Positions 18,670-28,500 of a stretch of 64,000 bases of DNA are shown piece by piece. Every line of letters starts with the position of its first letter. The stretch's first letter is position 1. Location of the stretch: NCBI GenBank assembly GCA_034669505.1, contig JAXDNJ010000076.1, forward strand, positions 14,031 through 78,030. The letters are read 5' to 3'. The position numbers were made by a program, and so were the translations under genes. This DNA is from JAFASC01 sp034669505. Its GTDB lineage: Bacteria > Pseudomonadota > Alphaproteobacteria > Rhizobiales > Beijerinckiaceae. The notes beneath the pieces are model-generated. The model searched no databases and was not told the origin of the DNA. It worked only from the letters and a program-made list of their open reading frames with translations.

Positions 18670-21630
18670 CTAGTTTTGCCCGAGGATTTTTCGGAAAATC
18701 GACCGCACAATCTGCGCAGTTTCGACGATCTGAAGCTCAGCACGCTCGAAATCCGGCACGTCCACTGCTTCGGCCAGCCGCCGTTTGACGCCTTCGGCCG
18801 CAGCCGCGGGATCGGCATCAGAGCCGAGCGTCAGGCGCTGCATCTGCGTAAAACGTGCATAAAGCCGATGCCCCTGGATGAGTGCTTCACTGTCGGCGCG
18901 CGACAGAAAGCCAGCGCTCAGCGCCGCCGATAATTTCGCGGCGGTTTCCGTTTGCAACAAACCGGGACAAGAGCGGGCGTGAGCGAGCGTCAGGTATTGG
19001 GCAAGAAATTCGATATCGATGATTCCGCCGCGCATCAGCTTGAGGTCGAATTTCGCGCCCCTGCCCTTTTCTTTTTCGATCAAGGCACGCATTTCGCTGG
19101 CGTCCCGCGCGACGCGACGCGCATCACGAGGACCTAGCAACACGGCCTCGATCGCAGCGCGAGCATCGTCGCGCAGCGTTGGGTCTCCGCCAACCGGCCG
19201 CGCCCGGGCCAGAGCCATGTGCTCCCAGGTCTCGGCCTCCTTTGCCTGGTATTCGACAAAACTCCGCAGCTGCGTCGCGACGGGTCCGCTGCGACCGGAA
19301 GGGCGCAGGCGCAGATCGACATCGTAGAGACGTCCATGCCGGGTCGCTGACGTGAGAGCCGAAATCAGCCGCTGTGTCAGCCGCGTGTAATAAACGGACG
19401 CATGCAGCGGCCGAGTGCCGTCCGATTGCGGCACTTCGGGATCGAAATCATAGAGGAGAATCAGATCGAGATCGGATGCCGCGGTCATCTCCCGCGAGCC
19501 GAGCTTGCCCATGGCAATCACGCAGGCGCGGCCCTGCGGAATGCGGCCGTGCTCCTTCTGAAATTCCTTTGCGACGCCGGCGAGCGTGACGCTGATGACG
19601 ATCTCGGCCAAGGCGCTGTAGGACGGACCAGCATCTAGCGGATCGAGCACCCCTGAGAGCACGCGGATTCCGACGAGAAACGCCTCCTCCTGCGCGAATA
19701 TCCGCGCTTGATCGAGAAGCAATTCAAGCGTCGGCGCACCAAACAGGCGCTGCGCGCGAGCCTCATAAGACGCGACGTCCGTCGTCGCTTGCAGGAAACG
19801 TGGATCGATCGCGGCGTCGAGGAGATGCGGCCGCTGTGCGACAATGGAGGCCAGTCGTGGCGCGGAGCCGAGCACGTCCCCGAACAGATCGCGCACCGCC
19901 TTGTTGGCGCGCAGGATCGAGAAGAGCTCGATAGCCGCCGGCATACGCGCCAGTGCCTGATCGAAGGCCGCGAGCGCGGCATCCGGATCCCCCGACCCGG
20001 CGAGCGAATCGAGAAGCGCCGGTATGAGCTCCGTCAGCACCTCGCGCGCCCGCGGCGACTGCACAGCCAGGCGCCGGCCGAAATGCCAGCCGCGAATTGT
20101 TTCGGCGGCGAGCTCCGATTTGCGGAAGCCGAGCGCGCGCAACGTTTCGAGCGTCTCGGGGTCGTCTGCAACGCCGGTGAAGACGAGACTGCCGGTGTCG
20201 GTATCGAGGCCGGCGGCGTGTTCAAACAGTTTCGAATAATGGTCTTCGACGCGAAGCAGCGTCTTTGTCAGTTCCGCTTCAAAGACCGGATAATCGGAAT
20301 AGCCACAGAAGCCTGCGAAGCGCCGCAGAGCCTCAGGGTCGGAGGGCAAACGCTGCGTCTGCTCGTCACCGATCATCTGCAGCCGATGCTCGAAAGTGCG
20401 CAATTGGATGTAGGCCGCGGAAAGCTCATCGACCGCTTGCCGCGTGATCCAGCCCTCTTCTTGCAGGGCGCGCAACATGTCGAGCGTGCGGGGGCCACGC
20501 AGATTTGGCCTGCGGCCACCGAAGATCAGCTGCTGGGTTTGCACGAAAAACTCGACTTCGCGGATGCCGCCGCGACCGAGTTTTAGGTCGTGACCCGGTA
20601 CAGTAACCTGTCCATGACCGCGCACTGCGTGGATCTGCCGTTTCATCGCGTGAATGTCGGCGATCGCGGCATAGTCGAAGTATTTGCGCCAGATGAAGGC
20701 GGACAATTCGCCGAGCAGCGACTCGCCGAGCGTGATTTCGCCGGCGATCGGACGCGCCTTGATCAACGCGGCGCGTTCCCAATTCTGGCCGACGACCTCG
20801 TAATAGTTGAGCGCCGATTCAACCGAGATGGCGACCGCAGTCGAGCCCGGGTCAGGCCGCAGACGCAAATCGACGCGCAAGACATAACCATCGGACGTGC
20901 GGTCCGACAAAAGCCGCGAAAGGGTTTGCGTCAGCCGGACGTAGAACGGGCCCGGCGCTACATTCTCGGCCAGGCACTTGCAATTGGAATCATAGAAGAC
21001 GACGAGGTCGACGTCGCTCGAATAATTCAGCTCGCCGGCACCGAGCTTGCCAAGCGCCAGCACGACGAGACCGCAACCTTCTTCGAGGCGTGCTGGATCG
21101 CAGCGCAGCCGTCCGTGCGCCTCGGCCTCGTGCAGGAGGAATCGCAACGCGCAGCGGACAAACACATCCGCCGCGCGCGATAGCGCGTTTGTCACCTCTT
21201 CGAGAGACCAAAGGCCGCCAAGATCGGCCAGCGCGATCAGAAACGCTACCTCTTGCCGCGCCTTGCGCAGCGCCCGCATGAGCACCGGCTGGTCGGCCAT
21301 CGCTTCGCACGTTTTTGTAAGATCGCTCAGAAGGTTGTCGAGGCGCGTCTCCGGCGCGGTGCGAAGGAGATGAGAGAGCCGCGCCGTGTCCTCGATCGTC
21401 AGGCGCCACAGGAAAGGCGAGTGATCGGCGATGGCGAGAAGAAGTGCACGGACCTGTTCGCCAGCGAGCAAGTCGACCGCGCTTGCATCGGCGGAGCGGA
21501 CAGAGCGGAAAAAATCTTCAAAGCGCCCTTCCGCACGCGCCGCATCGACAACACGGGGGCGGGGGTCGACTCTCGCCGCAAGCGCGGCCGGTTCGCCGCG
21601 CTGAGAAACAGGCCCTTGCGTTGGCGTCAT
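18670..21630 (-). CDS. glnE: Bifunctional glutamine synthetase adenylyltransferase/adenylyl-removing enzyme
   Basis: A 986-residue enzyme that adenylylates and deadenylylates glutamine synthetase in response to PII and glutamine. Two nucleotidyltransferase domains are visible: the N-terminal one with NYSSDVDLVVFYD and VDLRLRPDPGS, the C-terminal one with MTAASDLDLILLYDFD and VDLRLRPSGRSGP, each supplying the metal-binding D-x-D. MRGGIIDIEFLAQYLTLAH is the conserved regulatory-domain segment. Length is normal. The start overlaps the stop of the upstream sensor kinase as ATGA, so it is translated with the two-component genes, an arrangement seen in other Hyphomicrobiales. Confidence 0.96.
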   Translation of the reverse strand: MTPTQGPVSQRGEPAALAARVDPRPRVVDAARAEGRFEDFFRSVRSADASAVDLLAGEQVRALLLAIADHSPFLWRLTIEDTARLSHLLRTAPETRLDNLLSDLTKTCEAMADQPVLMRALRKARQEVAFLIALADLGGLWSLEEVTNALSRAADVFVRCALRFLLHEAEAHGRLRCDPARLEEGCGLVVLALGKLGAGELNYSSDVDLVVFYDSNCKCLAENVAPGPFYVRLTQTLSRLLSDRTSDGYVLRVDLRLRPDPGSTAVAISVESALNYYEVVGQNWERAALIKARPIAGEITLGESLLGELSAFIWRKYFDYAAIADIHAMKRQIHAVRGHGQVTVPGHDLKLGRGGIREVEFFVQTQQLIFGGRRPNLRGPRTLDMLRALQEEGWITRQAVDELSAAYIQLRTFEHRLQMIGDEQTQRLPSDPEALRRFAGFCGYSDYPVFEAELTKTLLRVEDHYSKLFEHAAGLDTDTGSLVFTGVADDPETLETLRALGFRKSELAAETIRGWHFGRRLAVQSPRAREVLTELIPALLDSLAGSGDPDAALAAFDQALARMPAAIELFSILRANKAVRDLFGDVLGSAPRLASIVAQRPHLLDAAIDPRFLQATTDVASYEARAQRLFGAPTLELLLDQARIFAQEEAFLVGIRVLSGVLDPLDAGPSYSALAEIVISVTLAGVAKEFQKEHGRIPQGRACVIAMGKLGSREMTAASDLDLILLYDFDPEVPQSDGTRPLHASVYYTRLTQRLISALTSATRHGRLYDVDLRLRPSGRSGPVATQLRSFVEYQAKEAETWEHMALARARPVGGDPTLRDDARAAIEAVLLGPRDARRVARDASEMRALIEKEKGRGAKFDLKLMRGGIIDIEFLAQYLTLAHARSCPGLLQTETAAKLSAALSAGFLSRADSEALIQGHRLYARFTQMQRLTLGSDADPAAAAEGVKRRLAEAVDVPDFERAELQIVETAQIVRSIFRKILGQN

Positions 21631-23084
21631 GACGCTTTTCGGAAATCCGCCGGTGGTCTCGCGATCTTGGTTGTAGGCTGCGGCATCGGGGCTGCATGCG
21701 ACAGCGGCAAGGAAATCACAACTCGCAAACCCGGCGCGTTGTCTTCGAGCCGCAACTCGCCGCCGTGCAGATGCGCCACGGCAGCGGCAAGCGAAAGGCC
21801 GAGGCCTGAGCCCGGCCGGGTCCGCGAATTCTCCAGCCGCACGAAACGATCGACCACACGTGCGCGATCGGCCGGCATGATGCCGGCGCCGCGATCGCCG
21901 ACGATCAGCTCCGCGGCTTCGCCGTTGCGGCGTGCTTCGAGCGTGACGGAACGCGAGGACCCCTGCTCCGAGCCGTCCGGCACACCATATTTCAACGCGT
22001 TGTCGGTGAGGTTGGCGAGCGCCTGCCCGATGAGCTCGCGATTGCCGTGGATCATCGTCGGCTCACCGGCGGAGACGACGAGATTGACCCCTCGCTCTTC
22101 CGCAAGCGCGTCGTAGAGTTCGCCGACATCGCGCGCGATTTCGCTCACGTCGAAATCACTCATTCCTTCAACCTGCGTCCCCGCCTCCGCGCGCGCGATC
22201 ATCAGTAGCGCGTTGAAGATTCGGATGAGGCCGTCGGATTCCTCGATGATCTTTTCGAGCGCGGCGCGCTGCTCCTCCGGTGACGTTCTGGCGCGCAGCG
22301 CCTGCTCCGCGTCCATGCGAAGCCGCGTCAGCGGAGTCTTCAAATCATGGGCAATATTGTCAGAGACTTCCTTGAGGCCCGTCATCAGCGCGGTGATCCG
22401 CTCGAGCATCACATTGACGCTCTCTGCCAGACGGTCGAGCTCATCGCCCGTGCCGGCGAGCGGCAGGCGCTTTGTAAGATCGCCGGTCATGATCGCCCGC
22501 GCCGAGTCGGAAATCGCGTCGACGCGCTTCAGCACACGTCGCGCGACAAAAATCCCGCCAAGGGTTCCGACGAGAACCAGCCAGAACAGGGAGGTGATAA
22601 GCGCCCGGCCCAAAATGTGGCGCAGCGTTTCCCGGTCCTCGATATCGTGCCCGACGAGAAGACGGAATCCACCAGGCAGAACGAACAGCCGTGCCAGGGC
22701 GCGATGACGTGGCGTCTCCTCGCCGGAGCGCTGGTAGCTCACCTCGACCAGTCCGCTCTTGCCGACCACCTGTTCCGGCAACGACGCGACGTTGCCGGCG
22801 ACCGGCACGCCGGCATAGGTGGTGACGAGATAAAGCGAAGCGCTCGGCTGCTTCGTGCGGCGCTGAATCACCTCGACGAGCTGGCGAATGCCGCCTTCGG
22901 AATATTGCTCGGAGAGACCACGAATGTCGGCATCCACCGTTTGGGCGATCTGTTCGTCGATAAGCTCCTTGACGTTCCAGCCGACGCCACCCAATACCAA
23001 ACCGGCGCCGATCGCGAAAATGCACAAGTAGACAAGCGACAGCTTGAAAACCGTCGTGCGGAAAAGCTTACCGAGCGCCGTCAC
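21627..23084 (-). CDS. Sensor histidine kinase of the degP-glnE cluster
   Basis: A 485-residue inner membrane kinase: helix 1 (VYLCIFAIGAGLVLGGVGWN), a periplasmic sensor of about 130 residues, helix 2 (ALITSLFWLVLVGTLGGIF), HAMP (ARAIMTGDLTKRLPLAGTGDELDRLAE), HisKA with VSDNIAHDLKTPLTRLRMD (phospho-His) and a HATPase domain (NLTDNALKYG, VGDRGAGIMP, GSGLGLSLAAAVAHLHGG). It overlaps its response regulator gene by 17 bases and glnE by 4, so all three are translationally linked. Its place after degP suggests envelope stress sensing, which is inference from context. Confidence 0.92.
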   Translation of the reverse strand: MTALGKLFRTTVFKLSLVYLCIFAIGAGLVLGGVGWNVKELIDEQIAQTVDADIRGLSEQYSEGGIRQLVEVIQRRTKQPSASLYLVTTYAGVPVAGNVASLPEQVVGKSGLVEVSYQRSGEETPRHRALARLFVLPGGFRLLVGHDIEDRETLRHILGRALITSLFWLVLVGTLGGIFVARRVLKRVDAISDSARAIMTGDLTKRLPLAGTGDELDRLAESVNVMLERITALMTGLKEVSDNIAHDLKTPLTRLRMDAEQALRARTSPEEQRAALEKIIEESDGLIRIFNALLMIARAEAGTQVEGMSDFDVSEIARDVGELYDALAEERGVNLVVSAGEPTMIHGNRELIGQALANLTDNALKYGVPDGSEQGSSRSVTLEARRNGEAAELIVGDRGAGIMPADRARVVDRFVRLENSRTRPGSGLGLSLAAAVAHLHGGELRLEDNAPGLRVVISLPLSHAAPMPQPTTKIARPPADFRKAS

Positions 23085-23760
23085 GTATCATGTACCCGGC
23101 GCCGCGCACCGTATGCAGCAAGGGCGTGTCCCTACCCTTATCGATCTTGGCGCGGAGCCGCGAAATATGCACGTCGATCACGTTCGTCTGCGGATCGAAA
23201 TGATAATCCCACACGTTTTCGAGAAGCATCGTGCGGGTGACGACCTGGCCCGCATGTTTCATCAGATATTCGAGCAGACGGAATTCACGCGGCTGCACGA
23301 GGATTTCCTTGCCCGACCGCGTGAGCTTATGCGACAGCCGGTCCAGTTCGAGATCGCCGACGCGATAGTGCGTCTCTTCGCCTGAAGCAGACGATTTGCG
23401 CCGCGCCAACACTTCGACACGCGCCAGCAGTTCGGAAAAAGCGTAAGGTTTCGGCAGGTAATCATCGCCGCCGGCGCGAAGACCTTTGACGCGATCGTCG
23501 ACCTGCCCGAGGGCCGAGAGGATCAAGACCGGCGCCTCGATCTTCTGCGCCCGCAGGCCGGCGATCAGCGTCAATCCGTCCATTTTCGGCAACATGCGAT
23601 CGACGACGAGAACGTCGTATTCGCCGTCACGCGCCGCGGCGTAACCGTCGAGCCCGTCGGCAGCGTGATCGGCGACATGTCCCTCCTCGCGGAACGCCTT
23701 CACCAGATAGTTCGCTGCCTCGACATCGTCTTCAATGACGAGGATTCGCATCAGCTTCAT
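23068..23760 (-). CDS. OmpR-family response regulator of the degP-glnE cluster
   Basis: A 230-residue DNA-binding regulator. The receiver domain starts MRILVIEDDVEAANYLVKAF, with phospho-acceptor Asp in YDVLVVDRMLPKMDG and the conserved Lys in DDYLPKPYAFSELLARV. The winged-helix effector domain has LVQPREFRLLEYLMKHAGQVVTR and NVIDVHISRLRAKID. The ATG at 23760 has GGGGAGGG six bases upstream. The partner kinase is the next gene. A terminator separates it from degP upstream, so it may have its own promoter or receive only read-through. Confidence 0.93.
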   Translation of the reverse strand: MKLMRILVIEDDVEAANYLVKAFREEGHVADHAADGLDGYAAARDGEYDVLVVDRMLPKMDGLTLIAGLRAQKIEAPVLILSALGQVDDRVKGLRAGGDDYLPKPYAFSELLARVEVLARRKSSASGEETHYRVGDLELDRLSHKLTRSGKEILVQPREFRLLEYLMKHAGQVVTRTMLLENVWDYHFDPQTNVIDVHISRLRAKIDKGRDTPLLHTVRGAGYMIRDGAR

Positions 23761-23773
23761 ATAGACCCTCCCC

Positions 23774-23809
23774 GAAAAAAACGGCAGGCCGGCGAAATGC
23801 CGGCCTGCC
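23774..23809 (-). terminator. Rho-independent terminator between degP and the response regulator
   Basis: An 11-bp perfect stem GGCAGGCCGGC / GCCGGCCTGCC around a 5-base loop, followed on the minus strand by a run of seven T. It lies after the degP stop and just before the regulator's ribosome binding site, so it should limit degP read-through into the two-component genes. Confidence 0.85.
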
Positions 23810-23868
23810 GCCATGAACGCCGAACGGGGGCGTTGCCCGGCGTTCCCCGCCGGCTGACGTGCCCGGCC

Positions 23869-25443
23869 TCAGGAGGCCGGGTTGGTCGCCAGCGCGACGA
23901 AGCGGGTCTGGTCCCCCGACTTGACGCGAAGGAGAACGGCCTTACGGCCATCCTTCTTGGCGGCATCGAGGGCGGAGGAGATTTCACTCGGCCGGGTCAC
24001 AGGGTGGCCCGCCGCTTCAAGGATAATGTCGCCGGAGCGCAGGCCCTTCTGGGCCGCGACGCCATCGGGATCGACTTCCGTGATGACCACGCCTTCCTTG
24101 GCGCCGGCGACGCTCGAAGCTGGCGCAAGCGACAGGCCGAGATTGCCGAGGGAGGTGCGCCCGGTGTTCTCGGGGGTGCTGAGCACGGCCTCCTTCTCGG
24201 CCGGCAAGGTGCCGAGGCGCACGTTAGCGGTCTTCTCGGCGCCGTCGCGGACGTAGGTGAGGTCGACCTTCTTCTCCGGGCCGAGAGCGGCGATGCGGCG
24301 GGCAAGCTCGCGCGGCCCGTCAATACGATCGCCGTTGACGGCAACGATCACGTCACCGGACTTGAGGCCGGCGGAGGCCGCCGGCGAGCCGGCCTGGGTC
24401 TCTGCAACGAGGGCGCCCTTCGTGCCTTTCAGATTGAGGCTGTCGGCAATCTCGGCGCTGACCGGCTGGATCTGGACGCCGATCCAGCCGCGGGCGACCG
24501 TCCCCTTGTCCTTAAGGGAGGCGACGACATCCTTGGCGACCTCCGCCGGGATGGCGAAGCCAATGCCGACCGAGCCGCCCGACGGGGAATAGATGGCGGT
24601 ATTGACGCCGACGACATTGCCCTGCGTGTCGAAGGTGGGCCCTCCCGAATTGCCGCGGTTCACCGGCGCATCGATCTGCAGGAAGTCGTCATAGGGGCCG
24701 GCGCCGATATCGCGGCCGCGGGCCGATACGATGCCCGCGGTCACGGTGCCGCCGAGGCCGAACGGGTTGCCGACCGCCAGCACCCAATCGCCGATCCGCG
24801 GCTCCTTCGAGGCGAAATCGACATGCGGGAAGTTGCCGCCTTCGGTGATTTTCAGAAGCGCGAGGTCGGTTTTCTTGTCGGTGCCGACGACCTTTGCAGG
24901 CACCGTGCGGCCATCGTCGAGCGTCAACGTCACGTCGCTTGCGTGTTCGACGACGTGATTGTTGGTGACGACATACCCATCGGACGAGATGATGAAACCG
25001 GAGCCGAGCGCTTGGCCGCTGTGGCGCTGCTGCTGAGGAACGCGGAACTGAGGAAGGCCCTCGCCGCCGAAGCGCTTGAAGAATTTTTCCAGCGGATCGC
25101 CGGGACGGAGCTGCGGAACACTTGAGGAGGAGTCCCCATCGTCGGAGGCGTCGGCCGTCTCGACCATCTTGACCTTCACGGCCACTACCGAACTCTTCAC
25201 CCGGTCGACGATGTCGGCGAACGAAGCCGGCCCGCTTGCGGGACCGGCATTGACCGTCAAGGCCGGCGCTTCGGCGAGCGCGCCATGCGGCAGGAGGGAA
25301 TTGCCAACCGCGCCACCGAGCGCAATCACCGCGACTGCGCCGAGGAGGGCTGCGCGGGTTGTGCGGGTTCTTGAGAGATTGGGAGAAGGCCGAATCGCGG
25401 ACGAGGTCTCGTCCCGCGGATCGCGCTTCACAGGGTCGGTCAT
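23869..25443 (-). CDS. degP: Periplasmic serine protease/chaperone, Do (DegP/HtrA) family
   Basis: A 524-residue Do-family protease of the periplasm that degrades or refolds damaged envelope proteins. An N-terminal membrane anchor or signal segment (AALLGAVAVIALGGAVGNSLL) follows a 30-residue cytoplasmic leader. The catalytic triad sits in YVVTNNHVVEHASDV (His), DKKTDLALLKITEG (Asp) and PVNRGNSGGPTFD (Ser). Two PDZ domains follow, with GWIGVQIQPVSAEIA and LSLAPASSVAGAKEG at their starts. It lies 130 bases after ccmH and upstream of a sensor kinase/regulator pair, the order found in other rhizobia. Confidence 0.94.
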   Translation of the reverse strand: MTDPVKRDPRDETSSAIRPSPNLSRTRTTRAALLGAVAVIALGGAVGNSLLPHGALAEAPALTVNAGPASGPASFADIVDRVKSSVVAVKVKMVETADASDDGDSSSSVPQLRPGDPLEKFFKRFGGEGLPQFRVPQQQRHSGQALGSGFIISSDGYVVTNNHVVEHASDVTLTLDDGRTVPAKVVGTDKKTDLALLKITEGGNFPHVDFASKEPRIGDWVLAVGNPFGLGGTVTAGIVSARGRDIGAGPYDDFLQIDAPVNRGNSGGPTFDTQGNVVGVNTAIYSPSGGSVGIGFAIPAEVAKDVVASLKDKGTVARGWIGVQIQPVSAEIADSLNLKGTKGALVAETQAGSPAASAGLKSGDVIVAVNGDRIDGPRELARRIAALGPEKKVDLTYVRDGAEKTANVRLGTLPAEKEAVLSTPENTGRTSLGNLGLSLAPASSVAGAKEGVVITEVDPDGVAAQKGLRSGDIILEAAGHPVTRPSEISSALDAAKKDGRKAVLLRVKSGDQTRFVALATNPAS

Positions 25444-25574
25444 AATCTCGGTCTCCGGAATTTCGCGCGGGCGTTTGCCGCTGTCGCAAGAAAATGGAGA
25501 GGACCGGATTACGGCGCCATGTCAGTAAGATGAAATATTGGAAAGGTTTGCTGCGCGCGGGCAGAATGCCGGCC

Positions 25575-26063
25575 TCAGCCGCTGCCGCAATCAGAGGCCG
25601 GCTTCCCTGAGAGCAGCGTTGCGAGAGCGGCGCGTTCTTCGGCCGTCAAATCGGTGTTTGCAAAACCGCCGTCGCCCTTCCTGGACCGGCGGAAGGCGAT
25701 CAGGGCGCCGGCCAACAACAAGAGCACTCCCGGACCTAACCAAAGCAGCGCCGTCTCGAATTTCAGCGGCGGTTTCAGCAGGATAAAATCCCCATAGCGC
25801 GCCGTCAGGAAGGTGCGGATGGAGTTGTCGCTTTCGCCTCCCTTCAATCGCTCACGCACCAGGATGCGGAGATCGCGCGCAAGCGGCGCGTCGGAATCAT
25901 CGATCGACTGGTTCTGGCAAACCATGCAGCGCAATTCAGAGGAGATCGCGCGCGCGCGGGCTTCAAGCTTTGGATCGGCGAGCACCTCGTCGGGCTTCAC
26001 GGCGTAAGCCGGCACGAGCGTTGTCAGAAAAACCACGAAGGCGAGGGCAGTGGCGCGGATCAT
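25575..26063 (-). CDS. ccmH: Cytochrome c maturation protein CcmH (CycL)
   Basis: A 162-residue periplasmic thiol-reducing protein anchored by a C-terminal helix (LLWLGPGVLLLLAGALIAF). It reduces the CXXC haem-binding motif of apocytochrome c before ligation. The active-site motif is SELRCMVCQNQSIDDS, matching the family L-R-C-x-x-C-Q. An N-terminal signal peptide (MIRATALAFVVFLTTLVPAYA) is present. The ATG at 26063 overlaps the ccmF stop as ATGA. Fourth gene of ccmIEFH. Confidence 0.95.
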   Translation of the reverse strand: MIRATALAFVVFLTTLVPAYAVKPDEVLADPKLEARARAISSELRCMVCQNQSIDDSDAPLARDLRILVRERLKGGESDNSIRTFLTARYGDFILLKPPLKFETALLWLGPGVLLLLAGALIAFRRSRKGDGGFANTDLTAEERAALATLLSGKPASDCGSG

Positions 26064-28036
26064 TCCGCCGCCTGCGGGACAATCGGCGCGGCGCCGCGGC
26101 GCGCCCGCGCGACAAAAGCAAACCCTATGCGGCGGTCGGAGAGCGACAACAAGCCGCCTAACGCCATGACCAGTGCGCCGATCCAAATCAGGATCACGAA
26201 CGGTTTCCAATAAAGCCGTGCGTCGATCGTGCCGTCCGGGTTCACGTCGGCGAGCGACATATAGATTTGCCCCAAGCCCAGCGTCGCGATGCCGGCTTCC
26301 GTCCGGCTCATCTGCCGAACCGGATAGAAGCGCTGCGCTGGATTTATCTCGGCGACCGCAACCCCGGCGGAACGCACAACAGTATGGGCGACGGTCTCTT
26401 GGAAATTCGGCCCTTTGCCCGGCGCGACATCAGTCACGACAAGCTCGTAAGGCCCGACCGCAACCGCTTTTCCCCGCTCCATCCGCACGATTTCTTCGAC
26501 GCCCCAGCCGGTCGAAGCGAGCCCGAAAAGCGTCAGCCCGATGCCGGCATGCGCGAACGCGGTCGCCCAGGCCGAACGCGGCAGACCAATTGCACGGGAG
26601 AAGATATGGCCGGAGCCGCGGAAGCTGCGCGCCGCGACGTCGGCGAAGGAGCCGATAATCAGGAAGATCGCGATGCCGGCAGCAATGACCGACAGAACCG
26701 GGCCCCCCTTGGCCAGCCCGAACGCGGCGCTGGCAAGGAATCCGCAAGCGAGCGCAATCGTCAGCCGCTGGGCGGCGCCGAGAAGATTGCCGCGCTTCCA
26801 GGCAAGCTGTTGGCCAAACGGCATGGCTAGCGCGAGCGGCAGAGCAAGCGGAACGAAGGTCAGGTTGAAATACGGCGCGCCGACCGAAATCTTCTCCCCG
26901 GTCAGCGCCTCGAGGGCCAACGGATAAAGCGTGCCAATGAAGACGGTGGCGCAGGCGCAGGTGAGAAGTAGATTGTTGAGCACGAGCGCGCCTTCGCGTG
27001 AGATCGGCGCAAAGACGCCGCCCGGCTGAAGCGCGTTGGCGCGGAGCGCAAATAGGGTCAGCGCGCCGCCGATAAACAGGACCAGGATCGCCAGGATGAA
27101 CACGCCGCGCGTGGGATCGTCGGCAAATGCGTGGACGGAAGTGAGGACGCCGGAGCGCACCAAAAACGTGCCGAGAAGCGACAGCGAGAAGGCGAGAATG
27201 GCCAGGAAAATCGCCCAGATTTTCAAGGCGTCGCGCTTCTGCATGACACTCATGCAGTGCAAAAGCGCGGTGCCGGCGAGCCATGGCATGAGGGAGGCGT
27301 TCTCGACCGGGTCCCAGAACCAGAAGCCCCCCCAGCCGAGCGTGTAATAGGCCCAGTACGAGCCCATCGCGATACCGAGCGTGAGGAACGTCCACGCGGC
27401 GAGCACCCACGGGCGCACGATGCGCGCCCAGCCCGCATCGACCCGGCCGGCGATCAACGCGGCGGCCGCGAAGGAAAATGTAATGGAAAAGCCAACATAC
27501 CCGAGATAAAGCAGCGGCGGATGAATCGCGAGACCGGGATCTTGCAAGATCGGGTTGAGATCGCGACCTTCGAGCGGTGCCTCGGCAAAGCGCGCGAACG
27601 GGTTCGACGTCGCAAGCACGAAGAGCAGAAAGGCCGCGCCGATCCAACCTTGCACACCAAGCGCGCCCGCACGCAGCGACTCGGGCATAATCCGCGAGAA
27701 CAGCGCGACGGACGCGCCGCAGATCGACAGCACGAGGATCCACAAAAGCATCGAGCCTTCGTGATTTCCCCAAACACCGCTGATCTTGTAGACGAGCGGC
27801 TTCGCCGAATGCGAATTCTCGTAAACGTTGACGAGCGAGAAGTCGGAAACGACGTGCGCATAAGTCAGGGCCGCGTAGGCGATCGCGACGAAAGCGAATT
27901 GCGCCAGCGCGACCGAGCGCGCGCTGCGCATGAGTCTCACATCGCCGAGCCGCAGGCCAATCAGCGGCACCGTCGCCTCAACGAGCGCGAGAACGAACGC
28001 GAGAACGAGCGCGTAATGACCGATCTCGACGATCAT
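26060..28036 (-). CDS. ccmF: Haem lyase subunit CcmF (CycK)
   Basis: A 658-residue polytopic inner membrane protein that takes haem from CcmE and ligates it to apocytochrome c with CcmH and CcmI. The tryptophan-rich WWD-type region is visible as MGSYWAYYTLGWGGFWFWDPVEN, with further conserved segments WGNHEGSMLLWIL, DPGLAIHPPLLYLGY and TFLVRSGVLTSVHAF. I take the ATG at 28036 (MIVEIGHYALVLAF), which overlaps ccmE by four bases; a 15-residue longer frame lies in ccmE. Confidence 0.96.
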   Translation of the reverse strand: MIVEIGHYALVLAFVLALVEATVPLIGLRLGDVRLMRSARSVALAQFAFVAIAYAALTYAHVVSDFSLVNVYENSHSAKPLVYKISGVWGNHEGSMLLWILVLSICGASVALFSRIMPESLRAGALGVQGWIGAAFLLFVLATSNPFARFAEAPLEGRDLNPILQDPGLAIHPPLLYLGYVGFSITFSFAAAALIAGRVDAGWARIVRPWVLAAWTFLTLGIAMGSYWAYYTLGWGGFWFWDPVENASLMPWLAGTALLHCMSVMQKRDALKIWAIFLAILAFSLSLLGTFLVRSGVLTSVHAFADDPTRGVFILAILVLFIGGALTLFALRANALQPGGVFAPISREGALVLNNLLLTCACATVFIGTLYPLALEALTGEKISVGAPYFNLTFVPLALPLALAMPFGQQLAWKRGNLLGAAQRLTIALACGFLASAAFGLAKGGPVLSVIAAGIAIFLIIGSFADVAARSFRGSGHIFSRAIGLPRSAWATAFAHAGIGLTLFGLASTGWGVEEIVRMERGKAVAVGPYELVVTDVAPGKGPNFQETVAHTVVRSAGVAVAEINPAQRFYPVRQMSRTEAGIATLGLGQIYMSLADVNPDGTIDARLYWKPFVILIWIGALVMALGGLLSLSDRRIGFAFVARARRGAAPIVPQAAE

Positions 28037-28500
28037 CGCGTCGCGCCCTGCGTGCTGGCGGAATTGCTTCCGCCTTGCCACACACCCTGCTTCTTCAAAG
28101 CGTCGGCGACTTCACGCGGCATGTAGCGCTCATCGTGCTTGGCAAGCACGTTGTCGGCACGAAAGGTGCCACTCTGATCGAGACTGCCTTCAGCGACGAC
28201 ACCCTGCCCTTCGTGAAAAAGGTCCGGCAGAAGCCCAGTATAAGTGACCGGCAGACTGCCCTTACCATCTGTCACCACAAACGAAGCCGAGCGACCCTGA
28301 TCGCGCTTGAAAGAACCCTGCTCGACCAGACCGCCGATGCGCAAACGCACGCCCGGCGCGACGTGCCGCGCCTCGATTTCCGCGGGGCTGTAGAAGAAAA
28401 CGATGTTGTCGCGCAGCGCGAATAGGACGAGCCCGACGGCCACGCCAAGCATGCAGAATGCCGCGCCGATCATCGTGAGCCTGCGGGCGCGGCGGGTCAT
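28033..28500 (-). CDS. ccmE: Haem chaperone CcmE (CycJ)
   Basis: A 155-residue periplasmic haem chaperone anchored by an N-terminal helix (IGAAFCMLGVAVGLVLFAL). The OB-fold has LRIGGLVEQGSFKR, VTYTGLLPDLFHEGQGVVAEG and the haem-binding segment VLAKHDERYMP, whose His covalently binds haem. The start overlaps the ccmI stop by one base. Length and motif agree fully with the family. Confidence 0.96.
   Translation of the reverse strand: MTRRARRLTMIGAAFCMLGVAVGLVLFALRDNIVFFYSPAEIEARHVAPGVRLRIGGLVEQGSFKRDQGRSASFVVTDGKGSLPVTYTGLLPDLFHEGQGVVAEGSLDQSGTFRADNVLAKHDERYMPREVADALKKQGVWQGGSNSASTQGATR

Noticed and set aside
23665..25125. Plus-strand frame of about 486 codons opposite degP
   Set aside because: It is the mirror of the DegP coding sequence and shows only Gly/Ala/Asp/Arg-rich sequence.
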